NCBI GenBank assembly: GCA_913060875.1
Contig: CAJXSL010000008.1
Coordinates: 186,001 to 250,000 of the forward strand
Source of the DNA: an uncultured Desulfobacteraceae bacterium
GTDB taxonomy: Bacteria; Desulfobacterota; Desulfobacteria; Desulfobacterales; UBA5852
DNA length: 64,000 nucleotides
Reading direction: 5' to 3'
Every line of letters begins with the position of its first letter. Position 1 is the first letter of the stretch. Made by a program: the position numbers and the translations under genes. This document shows, in pieces, positions 18,268 through 27,014 of the stretch. The notes beneath the pieces were generated by a model. It was given only the letters and a program-made list of their open reading frames with translations, did no database searches and was not told the origin of the DNA.

Positions 18268-19252
18268 GCATCGCCAATCCGCCCATTGCGAAACCGGTGT
18301 GGCGGCCAATCTGATGTCCCACTATGGCCTGGACATCAACGAATCCATGGCCTTCGGTATCGGATCGGGGCTTTTTTTCGGTTATCTGCCGTTTATCCGC
18401 CTGAACCACCTGCCCCTGACCACCTACCGCATCAATACCGGCGGCATCATGAAGCGCCTGACCAAACGCCTGGGCGTCAACCTGAGCATGACCCAGTTCC
18501 GGAATCCGGCCAAAGCCATGGACGCCCTGGACCGCAAACTGGAAGAGGGCGTGCCGGTGGGCTGCCAGACCGGCGGCTACTGGCTGCCTTATTTCCCCCA
18601 GGCCTACCGGTTTCATTTCAACATGCACAACATCGTGGTGATCGGCCGCGATGGCGACGACTACAAAATCAGCGATCCCATTTTCGAAGCCCCGGTCACC
18701 TGCCATCGCCGGGACCTGGTCAAAGCGCGTTTTGCCAAGGGCGCCCTGGCCCCCAAGGGGAAAATGTATTTTGTGGAATCCGTATCGTCGGCGCCGGACC
18801 TGCCCCAGGCCGTCAAACGCGGTATTCGTGAAGTTTGCCGGACCATGCTGAAGGCGCCGGTGTCGATGATCGGCGTGAAGGGCATTCGCAAACTGGCCCA
18901 GCAGGTGGAGCGCTGGCCCCGCAAGTTCGGTTCGGAAAAAGCGTTGCTGTATCTGGGCCAGGTGATCCGGATGCAGGAGGAGATCGGCACGGGGGGCGCC
19001 GGCTTCCGGTTCATCTATGCGGCCTTCTTACAGCAGGCGGCCGATGTGCTGGCAACACCGCGGTTCGCGGAACTGGCCTCCGAGATGACGGCCATCGGCG
19101 ACCACTGGCGACAGTTTGCGGTGGCCGGCGCCCGGAACTGCAAAGGCCGCGCCCGGCCGGGGGATTCCTATGCCGCCATGGCGGCGATCCTGAACCAATG
19201 TGCCGATCGGGAAGCCGCCCTCTACAAGGATTTACTGGCGCTCGCCGCGTGA
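18251..19252 (+). CDS. BtrH-type acyltransferase (BtrH_N / DUF4872)
   Basis: 333-residue protein of the BtrH N-terminal family. BtrH transfers an ACP-bound acyl chain to an aminoglycoside in butirosin synthesis; the fold is peptidase/transglutaminase-like. The N-terminal FEHRQSAHCETGVAANL carries the presumed catalytic cysteine (Cys13). The histidine region NMHNIVVIG lies near residue 125 with an Asp in SDPIF. The start has a GGAGG site inside the preceding gene. In this cluster it may join the polyene or fatty acyl group to the resorcinol or another acceptor; that is inferred. Confidence 0.78.
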   Translation: MEIPFEHRQSAHCETGVAANLMSHYGLDINESMAFGIGSGLFFGYLPFIRLNHLPLTTYRINTGGIMKRLTKRLGVNLSMTQFRNPAKAMDALDRKLEEGVPVGCQTGGYWLPYFPQAYRFHFNMHNIVVIGRDGDDYKISDPIFEAPVTCHRRDLVKARFAKGALAPKGKMYFVESVSSAPDLPQAVKRGIREVCRTMLKAPVSMIGVKGIRKLAQQVERWPRKFGSEKALLYLGQVIRMQEEIGTGGAGFRFIYAAFLQQAADVLATPRFAELASEMTAIGDHWRQFAVAGARNCKGRARPGDSYAAMAAILNQCADREAALYKDLLALAA

Positions 19253-19337
19253 CGCCGGGCCGCGTATCGACTGCTCTCCGGTGGCGGCCATGGCCGCCAG
19301 CCGGTTGAACGGGCAGCTCTTATCCACGGGAATTCGG

Positions 19338-20114
19338 ATGGTCGCACAAACCCCACAAACGGTCCGGGAAACCGCGATCCTGACGGCGGACAACCTGGTC
19401 AAACACTATCCCGGCGCTGCCGAGCGGGCCCTGGACCAGCTGACGCTGTGCGTGCCCGAAGGGCGGATTTTCGGTCTTTTGGGGCCCAACGGGGCCGGCA
19501 AGACCACGGCGGTTTCCATTTGCAGCACCCTGATGAAACCCACGTCCGGCAATCTGGTCATCATGGGAAAGAAACCGTCGGAGAACCGCCGGGCCATCCG
19601 GGCGGCCATCGGCCTGGCCCCCCAGGACATCGCCCTCTACGATGCCCTCTCGTCCCGCGAGAATTTAACCTATTTCGGGCGCATGTACGGTCTTAAAGGC
19701 GACCGGCTCCGGCAGCGCGTCGCCGCCTGCCTGGCGGCGGTGGGACTGGAAAACCAGGCGGAACAGGCGGTGGGCACTTTTTCAGGCGGCATGAAACGGC
19801 GGGCCAATCTGGCGGCCGCCGTCATTCACGAACCGCGGCTGCTGTTTCTGGACGAACCCACAGTGGGTGTAGATGCCCAGTCCCGGGCGCTCATCATGGA
19901 CCTGCTGGCCGGGATGAAACAGGACGGCACCACCATGGTCTACACCACCCACTACATGGAAGAAGCGGAAACCCTGTGCGATACGGTGGCCATCATGGAC
20001 GCCGGGCGCATCATTGCGGAAGGGGCGCCGGCAGACTTACTGGAACGCCACCCGTCGGCGGATTCCCTCGGGGAGTTGTTTTTAGAATTGACCGGCAGGA
20101 CGTTGCGCGACTGA
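19338..20114 (+). CDS. ABC transporter ATP-binding protein
   Basis: 258-residue ATPase subunit with Walker A GPNGAGKTT (about residues 51-59), signature FSGGMKRR (about 147-154) and Walker B LLFLDEPT. It resembles the ATPases of ABC-2 drug/lipid exporters. It pairs with the permease at 20485, although a 370-base dispersed repeat lies between them. Start at 19338: the upstream extension overlaps the BtrH gene and has no similarity. Likely exports the cluster product or an intermediate. Confidence 0.88.
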   Translation: MVAQTPQTVRETAILTADNLVKHYPGAAERALDQLTLCVPEGRIFGLLGPNGAGKTTAVSICSTLMKPTSGNLVIMGKKPSENRRAIRAAIGLAPQDIALYDALSSRENLTYFGRMYGLKGDRLRQRVAACLAAVGLENQAEQAVGTFSGGMKRRANLAAAVIHEPRLLFLDEPTVGVDAQSRALIMDLLAGMKQDGTTMVYTTHYMEEAETLCDTVAIMDAGRIIAEGAPADLLERHPSADSLGELFLELTGRTLRD

Positions 20115-20140
20115 GGATCCACCCGCAGAGCGGGAGGCCT

Positions 20141-20460
20141 CAGGTAGCCCCCTGGAAGGGGGCATAAAATGGTTTGTTGTTTTTGGTTTTGGTGTACCCA
20201 TTGTCCCGCGCCGAGCATCGGCGGGGCGGACGGAAAAAAGCGCGCGGACTGTCTGAACCCGCCGTAGCTAAAGCGTAGGCGGGTGAGTTTCCGCGTGCTC
20301 CGGCCGCACCGACGACGCGCAGGGTTAAGCGGGGCGCGGGCGTGTTCTTTTGCTTCGTTTTCTGTCACGGGACAGAAAATGAAGAAACGCACTCATATAA
20401 ACACCCCGGATCGGTCGAACCTCTCCGGGTCCGCCACCAGAGGTGGAGGGTTTAGATCAA
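20141..20460 (-). repeat. Dispersed repeat, copy B (inverted)
   Basis: Reverse-complement copy of the repeat at 12585-12900. It has the same core (CCATTGTCCCG, AAAGCGCGCGGACTG, GAGTTTCCGCGTGC, CGCACCGACGACGCGCAGGG) and a TTTTCTGTC...GACAGAAAA hairpin at 20359-20379. It ends in the shared AACCTCTCCGGGTCCGCCACC segment near 20417. It splits the ABC ATPase from its permease and holds no credible gene. Confidence 0.8.
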
Positions 20461-20484
20461 TACGAAAGCCCTGGAGTAACCGGA

Positions 20485-21813
20485 ATGGATCGGATGCTCG
20501 CATCGGTGATCAAAGAATGGCGGCTGCTGGCCCGGGACCGGGCCGGTCTGCTGATGCTGTTTCTCATGCCGTCCCTACTCGTCATCGTGGTTTCCGTGGT
20601 GCAGATGAATGTCCTCAAAACCATGGGAGACGAGCCGGTGGCCCTCCTGTGGGTCGACCAGGACCGGGGAACGGTGGCCCGGATGCTGCGGGATCAATTG
20701 GATGCCGTGGACGGCATCATCCCCCTCGACCGTCTGGAAGACCGGTCCCTCGATGAAACCACGGCCCTGGCGCTGGTGGCCGAAGGGGACTATCAGGTTT
20801 GCCTTGTGATTCCATCGGGGTTTTCCGATCAGGTGCAGGCCCGTGCCGAGGCGGCGGCCGCCGCCATGCTGGCCAAGGAGACGCCCTCGGTCGCAGAACC
20901 CGGATCGCCGCCGGGGCTGGTGGCCCATTTCGATCCCCTGGCCGGCGGGGCTTTTCGCACGGCCGTCAACCAGGCCCTGCAGCGGCTGGTGTCCGGCATC
21001 GAAATCCAAATGAAACTGGCGGCCTTTGCCGACCGTCTGCCGGATCATCTGGCCGCCGCTCTGGCCGATGTCATGGGGCCCTATGCGGCGGACCGTGTGC
21101 GCCGCAAACTGGCCGATATGCCCTTGGAATGGGATGCCGACCCCCTTATGCGGCTGGACGCGCGATCGGCGCGCCGCGGGGGCTATGATCAGATCCCTTT
21201 GGCCGTGCAGCAGAACGTGCCGGCCTGGGGGCTTTTCGGCATTTTTTTTATTGCCGTGCCCCTGTCCGGAGCCCTGGTAAGGGAGCGCGCCAGCGGGATC
21301 ATGACGCGTCTGCAAATTCTGCCGGTCTCGTTTCTGACGCTCCTTGCCGGCAAGCTGGCGGCCTATCTCTGTGTCTGCCTGGTCCAGTTCGCCCTCATGA
21401 TGTTCATCGGCCGGTTTGTGATGCCCCTGTTCGGTGCAGCGCCCCTGACGCTGGGGCAATCTTATTGGGCGGTGGGGATGGTGTTGGTCTGCGCGGCGCT
21501 GGCCGCCACCGGCTTCGGCATCCTGCTGGGCGTTGCGACCCGGTCTTATGAGCAGGCCTCCATGATCGGCGCCATCAGTGTGGTGATTGCCGCGGCCATC
21601 GGCGGGGTGATGGTGCCGGTGTTTGCCATGCCCCGTTTCATGCGCGACCTCAGCCAGATTTCACCGCTGGCCTGGGGCGTGAATGCCTTTTTGGACCTGT
21701 TTGCCCGGGGCGGAAATGTGGCCACGGTTTGGCCGGAAGCCCTGATGCTGCTGTGTTTCGCCCTGGTGATGCTGCTGTCGGCCTGGATTCTATTTCAACG
21801 CAGGCGAGGATGA
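20485..21813 (+). CDS. ABC-2 type transporter permease
   Basis: 442-residue membrane subunit: one N-terminal membrane segment (about residues 17-40), a large extracytoplasmic region to about 245, then five or so C-terminal segments, as in ABC-2/YhgE-type exporters. The ATG at 20485 follows GGAG. It is the partner of the ATPase at 19338, separated only by repeat copy B. Confidence 0.87.
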   Translation: MDRMLASVIKEWRLLARDRAGLLMLFLMPSLLVIVVSVVQMNVLKTMGDEPVALLWVDQDRGTVARMLRDQLDAVDGIIPLDRLEDRSLDETTALALVAEGDYQVCLVIPSGFSDQVQARAEAAAAAMLAKETPSVAEPGSPPGLVAHFDPLAGGAFRTAVNQALQRLVSGIEIQMKLAAFADRLPDHLAAALADVMGPYAADRVRRKLADMPLEWDADPLMRLDARSARRGGYDQIPLAVQQNVPAWGLFGIFFIAVPLSGALVRERASGIMTRLQILPVSFLTLLAGKLAAYLCVCLVQFALMMFIGRFVMPLFGAAPLTLGQSYWAVGMVLVCAALAATGFGILLGVATRSYEQASMIGAISVVIAAAIGGVMVPVFAMPRFMRDLSQISPLAWGVNAFLDLFARGGNVATVWPEALMLLCFALVMLLSAWILFQRRRG

Positions 21814-21843
21814 GGCCCCCCGGGTGGCGGATCGATAGGCATA

Positions 21844-22665
21844 ATGACCGCAAACGACATTTCCATACCACCGGATTCCCCCCGGCCGGCTTCCGCTCCG
21901 GCGCATCAGGGCCGTTCCAGCCAGGGGCGGTTCGCCCTTGTCATTCCGGTCTACAATCACGCCCTCAACATGGAACAGGTGGCCCGTGAAGCCCTCAAAC
22001 TGGGGTTTCCGGTCATCGTCGTGGACGACGGCTCCACGGACCGGACCGCGGATATCCTGGGCCGGGTGCCGGGCCTCCTGCGGCGGCGGCATGCCGTCAA
22101 TGCTGGCAAGGGGGCGGCGTTGATGACCGGGTTCGAGGCGGCCGCCGAACTGGCCGATTGGGCCGTCACCCTGGATGGGGACGGGCAGCATCGCCCGGCC
22201 GAGGCCGCCCGGCTCGTGGCGGCCGCCCTGGAGGGCCCCCGGGCCATTATCGTGGGCCGGCGCCGGGGCATGGTGGGCCGGCACGTCCCCTGGACCAGCC
22301 GCTTCGGCCGGGGCTTCTCCAATTTCTGGGTCCGGGCCTCGGGCGGGGGGCGCCTGACGGATTCCCAGAGCGGCTTCCGGATCTACCCCCTGCCGGAAAT
22401 CTTCGCCCTGAACGTGAAGGCCCGCCGGTTTCAGTTCGAGGTGGAAGTGCTGGCCAAGGCGGGGTGGCTGGGGCTGCCGGTCCGGGAAGTGCCCATCAGC
22501 GTGGATTATCATCCCGGTGCGCCCCGGATTTCCCATTTTCGTCCCTTTGTGGATTTCTGCCGGAACACGGGCACCTTTGCCCGGCTGATTTTCCAGCGCA
22601 TTGTCGTCCCCCGGGCCATACGCCGGCGCTGGACCCAACCCGCCGCCAAGGATGAGACCTCATGA
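21844..22665 (+). CDS. Family 2 glycosyltransferase (DPM1-like)
   Basis: 273-residue GT2 enzyme with the opening strand VIPVYNHALN, the nucleotide site VVDDGSTDRT (about residues 59-68), the metal-binding LDGDGQH (about 110-116) and the family stretch SQSGFRIYPL near 175. Its stop overlaps the MMPL start by 4 bases (ATGA), so it belongs to the export/acylation operon. GT2 proteins of this subtype recur in APE-like clusters, often with DUF2062 partners; compare the degenerate relative at 62423. Confidence 0.85.
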   Translation: MTANDISIPPDSPRPASAPAHQGRSSQGRFALVIPVYNHALNMEQVAREALKLGFPVIVVDDGSTDRTADILGRVPGLLRRRHAVNAGKGAALMTGFEAAAELADWAVTLDGDGQHRPAEAARLVAAALEGPRAIIVGRRRGMVGRHVPWTSRFGRGFSNFWVRASGGGRLTDSQSGFRIYPLPEIFALNVKARRFQFEVEVLAKAGWLGLPVREVPISVDYHPGAPRISHFRPFVDFCRNTGTFARLIFQRIVVPRAIRRRWTQPAAKDETS

Positions 22666-25600
22666 AATCCGAGCGGCACTTCAACCCCCTGGCCACGGCC
22701 ATAACCGTCTTTGTCCTGGCACTGATGGCCGCGACGGGCCTGTACCGGATCGAGTTCGAAACCGATATCGTGGCCACTCTGCCCGAACGCGACCCGGTGA
22801 TTGCGGCGGCCCGGGATATCCTGCGGCATCATCCGGGGCAGGATCTGGTGGCGGTCGACATCTACCGGGGTGCCGGCGGAACCGCGGCCCTGGCCCGGAC
22901 CACCCGGGAGGTGGAGGCGGCCATGGTTGCCAGCGGGCTCTTCCAGAGGGTCGGTATGCAGGCCGTGGGGGAACAGATGCCGGCCCTGATCCACTACCTG
23001 ACCGGACACCTGCCCCTCCTGTTTTCCCGGGCCGATCTCGAACACCGTGTGGCCCCGCTTTTGACCGAGGCGCATATCCGGCAGCGGCTGATGAACAGCC
23101 TGACCCAGTTGGCCTCGCTGGAGGGCATCGGCCAGGCGGATTTCATCGCCCGGGATCCCCTGGAACTGCGCATCCTGCTTCTGGCGCAGCTGGCGCGGCT
23201 GGCGCCGGCCCCCGGTGTGCGTCCGTTTCAGGGGCACATGCTCTCCGCCGACGGCAGGCACGTCATGGTGGTGGCCACCCCGGCACAGACCTCCACGGAC
23301 ACCGCGTTTGCCCGCCGACTGAAAACCTTTTTCAACGATCTGCAGGCACGCTACCGGAACCCAGGCGGGGCAGGCGACCCTGTCGTCATCACCACCGTGG
23401 GGGCTTATCGGGCCGCCCTGGACAACGAGATGATGGCCAAGCGGGACACCCGCAAAATCGTCCTGTTTGCCATGGGCGGCATTGCCCTGCTGCTCTTTCT
23501 GACCTTTCCGCGGCCCTGGATCGGGCTGCTGGCCTTTGTTCCGGCCGTGGCCGGCACGGTGACGGCCCTTTTCGTGATGTCCCTTTTGCAGGCGCGCCTG
23601 TCCGTCCTGACCCTGGGTTTCGGCGGGGCGGTCATTTCCATCACCGTGGACCACGGGGTGGCCTACCTGCTGTTTCTGGACCGCTCCCGCGCCACCACGG
23701 GGCGGGAGGCGGCCCGGGAAGTGCGCGCCGTGGGCCTGATCGCCACCCTGACCACGGTGGGGGCTTTTCTGGCCCTGTCCTTCAGCGGCTTTCCGGTGTT
23801 GGGCGAGATCGGCCGGTTCGCCGCCCTGGGGATCGGCAGCGCTTTTCTGTTCGTTCATCTGGTGATGCCGCGTCTCATTCCATCGCTGCCGCCGGCACGG
23901 CGTGCCCGGCCGCCGGTACTGCAAGGGCTGCTGGGCCGCCTGAGCGGCCGACTGGGCATGAAAACGTTCTGGGGCGGGGTGGTCCTGCTGGGGTTGCTGG
24001 CGGTCTTCGCCACCCCGCGCTTCCAGGTGGACCTGCGCGCCATGAATTCGGTCACGGCGGCCACCCGCGCGGCCGAAACCGGGGTGCAGGCGGTCTGGGG
24101 GCGATTCATGGAGCGGGTGTTCGTGGTGACCCGGGCGGACCGCCTGCCGGACTTGCTCGTCCAGGGGGACCGGGTGGCCGATCTCCTGGAGGATATGACG
24201 GCGGCCGGCGAGCTGGCCCCCGGTTTTCTGCCGTCCTCGTTTTTCCCGGGACCGGCGCGCGCGGAGACCCATCGGGCGGCCTGGCAGGCCTTCTGGACGC
24301 TCGAACGCATTGCCGCCGTGTCCGACACCCTGCAAACCGTCGGCGCTGAATTGGGATTCGCCCCGGGGGCTTTTGAACCGTTTTTAAACCTTCTGGGGGA
24401 AACCCGGATGGCGGGCCAAATGCCGGATGCCGCCTATTTCGAGTTGTTGGGCATCGTTCCCGATGCGGATGGTTCCGGCTGGCGCCAGTTTTTTACCCTG
24501 AAACCCGGCGATCACTACCAGGCGGCCGCTTTTTATGACCGTTTGACCCGTACCGGCGAAGCCCGCCTGTTCGATCCGGTCTTTTTTGCCGATCGGCTGG
24601 GGCAGTTTCTGGCGAAGACCTTTCGCCACATGCTGGTGGTGGTGGGGGCCAGCGCCGCGGTTTTGCTGAGTCTGTTTTTCTGCGACCTGACCCTGGCGGG
24701 GCTGGCCCTTTTGCCCCTGGCCGGCGCGTTTATCGGCACCCTGGGGATCTTGGGTTTGATGGCGCGGCCGCTCGACATCCCGGCCCTGATGCTGGCCATT
24801 ATTGTGCTGGGAATGGGGATCGACTACGCTCTTTTCACCATACGGGCCTACCAGCGGTACGGCGCGGAACGCGCCCCGGGGCTGGCCCTTTTCCGCACCA
24901 CCGTTTTCCTGGCGGCATCCTCCACCCTGGTGGGCTTCGGCGCCCTGATGACGGCCGAGCACGCGGTTTTTCGAAGTGCCGGATTGACATCCTTCGGCGG
25001 CATTCTATTTTCGGTTCTCGGGGCGTTTGTGTTTCTACCGCCCCTGCTGCGGCGCCTGTTTGACCGCCCGGCGGCCGGGCCTCAGCGGGCGGCCGGAACG
25101 CCGGCACAATGGCGCGCGGCAGCCCGCAAGCGGTTTCGCCATCGTGAAATCGGCCCCCGCTGGACAGCCTGGCGCCGGCTGCGGAAGGGCGGGGTGCTGG
25201 ACGGGCTTTCACCACCGGCTTGCCCTGAAGGACCCGCCGCGGTATATCCGGTCCATTTCGGCGTCGAAGCGGCCTGGCTGGCAGAAGCCTTCCCCGGTCG
25301 GGTCATCGCCGGGGCCGATCCGGATGGGGAAAAGGTCCGGGTGGCGTCCCAGATTGTCGCGGTGGAGGGAGACATCCGGGGTGGCGGTATGGAGGCGCTT
25401 GCAGGCGTCGACACCGCCGGGATGGTGCTCCTTACGGGGCAGCTTCCCGGACACGACGATGCCGCCACGATTTGGCCTGCGGCTTGTCGGTGTCTCGTAA
25501 ACGGCGGCATTCTGATGGTCCTGGCAAGAAACGGGGATGAACATCCCTCCCGGCTGCGGAACGTTGCCGGCCGATGGTTTTCCGAACCCCAGCCGTATGC

Positions 25601-25742
25601 CTTGAATGACGTGGACGCGTTGCTTCAGCAGGAGGGCCTCGAACGCCTGGTCCCCGACGCGGCGGTTGCCGGCGCTTCCCTGGTTTGGGTCTGTGCCGTA
25701 AAGCGAAATGATGTCGATGGGAAGGAAGCGGATCGAACATGA
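22662..25742 (+). CDS. MMPL/RND exporter with C-terminal methyltransferase-like tail
   Basis: 1026-residue protein. Residues 1-800 are an RND/MMPL pump with two membrane bundles (a helix near 10-30, helices near 265-400 and 655-800) and two periplasmic loops; this type moves lipid-like products to the outer membrane with LolA-like carriers. The tail (about 840-1015) resembles a class I SAM-methyltransferase (WLAEAFPGRVIAGADPDGEK, NGGILMVLARN), but the expected glycine-rich DIGCGYG-like loop is missing, so the tail is probably not catalytic. Overlaps both neighbours by 4 bases. Confidence 0.85.
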   Translation: MKSERHFNPLATAITVFVLALMAATGLYRIEFETDIVATLPERDPVIAAARDILRHHPGQDLVAVDIYRGAGGTAALARTTREVEAAMVASGLFQRVGMQAVGEQMPALIHYLTGHLPLLFSRADLEHRVAPLLTEAHIRQRLMNSLTQLASLEGIGQADFIARDPLELRILLLAQLARLAPAPGVRPFQGHMLSADGRHVMVVATPAQTSTDTAFARRLKTFFNDLQARYRNPGGAGDPVVITTVGAYRAALDNEMMAKRDTRKIVLFAMGGIALLLFLTFPRPWIGLLAFVPAVAGTVTALFVMSLLQARLSVLTLGFGGAVISITVDHGVAYLLFLDRSRATTGREAAREVRAVGLIATLTTVGAFLALSFSGFPVLGEIGRFAALGIGSAFLFVHLVMPRLIPSLPPARRARPPVLQGLLGRLSGRLGMKTFWGGVVLLGLLAVFATPRFQVDLRAMNSVTAATRAAETGVQAVWGRFMERVFVVTRADRLPDLLVQGDRVADLLEDMTAAGELAPGFLPSSFFPGPARAETHRAAWQAFWTLERIAAVSDTLQTVGAELGFAPGAFEPFLNLLGETRMAGQMPDAAYFELLGIVPDADGSGWRQFFTLKPGDHYQAAAFYDRLTRTGEARLFDPVFFADRLGQFLAKTFRHMLVVVGASAAVLLSLFFCDLTLAGLALLPLAGAFIGTLGILGLMARPLDIPALMLAIIVLGMGIDYALFTIRAYQRYGAERAPGLALFRTTVFLAASSTLVGFGALMTAEHAVFRSAGLTSFGGILFSVLGAFVFLPPLLRRLFDRPAAGPQRAAGTPAQWRAAARKRFRHREIGPRWTAWRRLRKGGVLDGLSPPACPEGPAAVYPVHFGVEAAWLAEAFPGRVIAGADPDGEKVRVASQIVAVEGDIRGGGMEALAGVDTAGMVLLTGQLPGHDDAATIWPAACRCLVNGGILMVLARNGDEHPSRLRNVAGRWFSEPQPYALNDVDALLQQEGLERLVPDAAVAGASLVWVCAVKRNDVDGKEADRT

Positions 25743-26632
25743 TCGGCGGGGTTTACTATCGCGGTCTTGCCTGGCTCTCCCGTTGGTGCGGGCTGTGGCT
25801 GTTTCGCACCGGGGCCTGGTTTGTGGCCGCCGGCTTTTACTTGTTTTTCCCCGGACGGGTGGCCGCCAGCGCGGCCTTTTACCGCGTCCTGATGCCGGGC
25901 CGCCGCCGCTGGTTCTACTGGCGATGCGCCTGGCGCCAGTTTCACCGGTTTACCGGTGTATTCGTGGATCGGTTTCTCCTGCAGACCGGGCAGACCTTCG
26001 ATTATACCTCGGCAGGTGTTGAAAACCTGGACCGGGCCCTGGACCAGGGCATGGGCGGCATTATCCTCATGTCCCACGTGGGCAACTGGGAGATTGCCGC
26101 CCATCTGCTGAAGCAGCACCGCGACCATTTGCCCCTGATGCTTTACATGGGGGCCAAACAGAAAGAACAGATCGAGAAACTGCAGAAGCAGAACCTGGCG
26201 GAATCGGGGGTGCGCATTATCGTGGCGGGGGCGGATACGGGCACCCCTTTTGATACCGTCGAGGGAATCCAGCATCTCAAAAAGGGGGGGCTGGTGTCCC
26301 TGTCCGGGGACATGGCCTGGCATGCGGCCCAGCGCACGGTTCCGGTCAATTTTTTGGGGCGGCGTGTGGACCTGCCGGCGGGCCCCCATGTGTTCGCCAT
26401 GGTGGCGGGGGTGCCCCTGTTTTATTTTTTTTCGCACCGCACCGGCCCCCGGAGCTACCATTTCAGCGTCAGCGAACCCTGTTATGTCCGGCCGGCGTCG
26501 CGCTCCGCGCGCCAGGCGGCCATTCAGGCCAGCGCCCAGGCCTATGCCGATCGCCTGGCCGAATATGTGCACCGGCATCCGTTTGAGTGGTTTCATTTCC
26601 GTTCGCTTTTCACGGATGGCGATGATGCTTGA
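25739..26632 (+). CDS. LpxL/HtrB-like lysophospholipid acyltransferase
   Basis: 297-residue acyltransferase of the lipid A late-acyltransferase family, with the HX4E motif in SHVGNWE (His113/Glu118). It has an N-terminal membrane anchor near residues 20-40. Start overlaps the MMPL stop as ATGA. ApeD-type homologues are a regular part of APE clusters and are thought to attach the polyene to a lipid anchor; its acceptor here is unknown. About 110 AT-rich bases follow before the next ACP. Confidence 0.85.
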   Translation: MIGGVYYRGLAWLSRWCGLWLFRTGAWFVAAGFYLFFPGRVAASAAFYRVLMPGRRRWFYWRCAWRQFHRFTGVFVDRFLLQTGQTFDYTSAGVENLDRALDQGMGGIILMSHVGNWEIAAHLLKQHRDHLPLMLYMGAKQKEQIEKLQKQNLAESGVRIIVAGADTGTPFDTVEGIQHLKKGGLVSLSGDMAWHAAQRTVPVNFLGRRVDLPAGPHVFAMVAGVPLFYFFSHRTGPRSYHFSVSEPCYVRPASRSARQAAIQASAQAYADRLAEYVHRHPFEWFHFRSLFTDGDDA

Positions 26633-26742
26633 CATTTCGGGTTTGATTCAATAAAAATGCAAGATTTTGTTAAATAAAATCAGCGCGTTTGAAAATTCGG
26701 CAGTAAAGCGCCGGACCGTGCGCGCCCGCGAGGAAATGTTGC

Positions 26743-27000
26743 ATGACAAGGGATGAAATCCGGGACAGAGTTCTGACGATCTTCGCCGAGGAGTTTGAAA
26801 TCGTCGGCCCGGGTCTGGATGATGATTTACGCGAGGCCCATGGTTTCGACAGCATCGATGCCATCGAGCTCCTGCGGGAAATCGAGGATATGCTGGGGTT
26901 CGAATTGAGCCAGGAGCAGAAGAAGCGCGCCATGGACAATATACGGACCCTCAACCAGATTTTAGACTACATTGCGGGCCTGGCGCCCGAACCGGCCTGA
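26743..27000 (+). CDS. Acyl carrier protein
   Basis: 85-residue ACP with the modification serine in GFDSIDAIEL (Ser37) and an acidic helix 2. GAGGAAATG precedes the ATG. It lies 14 bases before the FabF-like KS gene, so these two form a working pair. The AT-rich 26640-26690 region just upstream may hold a promoter, though no clear -35/-10 pair was found. Confidence 0.88.
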   Translation: MTRDEIRDRVLTIFAEEFEIVGPGLDDDLREAHGFDSIDAIELLREIEDMLGFELSQEQKKRAMDNIRTLNQILDYIAGLAPEPA

Positions 27001-27014
27001 CAGGACCACCGTTC

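Noticed and set aside
22601-24349. 582-codon plus-strand ORF inside the MMPL gene
   Set aside because: Out-of-frame shadow rich in Gly/Pro/Arg; the MMPL frame is continuous and has membrane segments.
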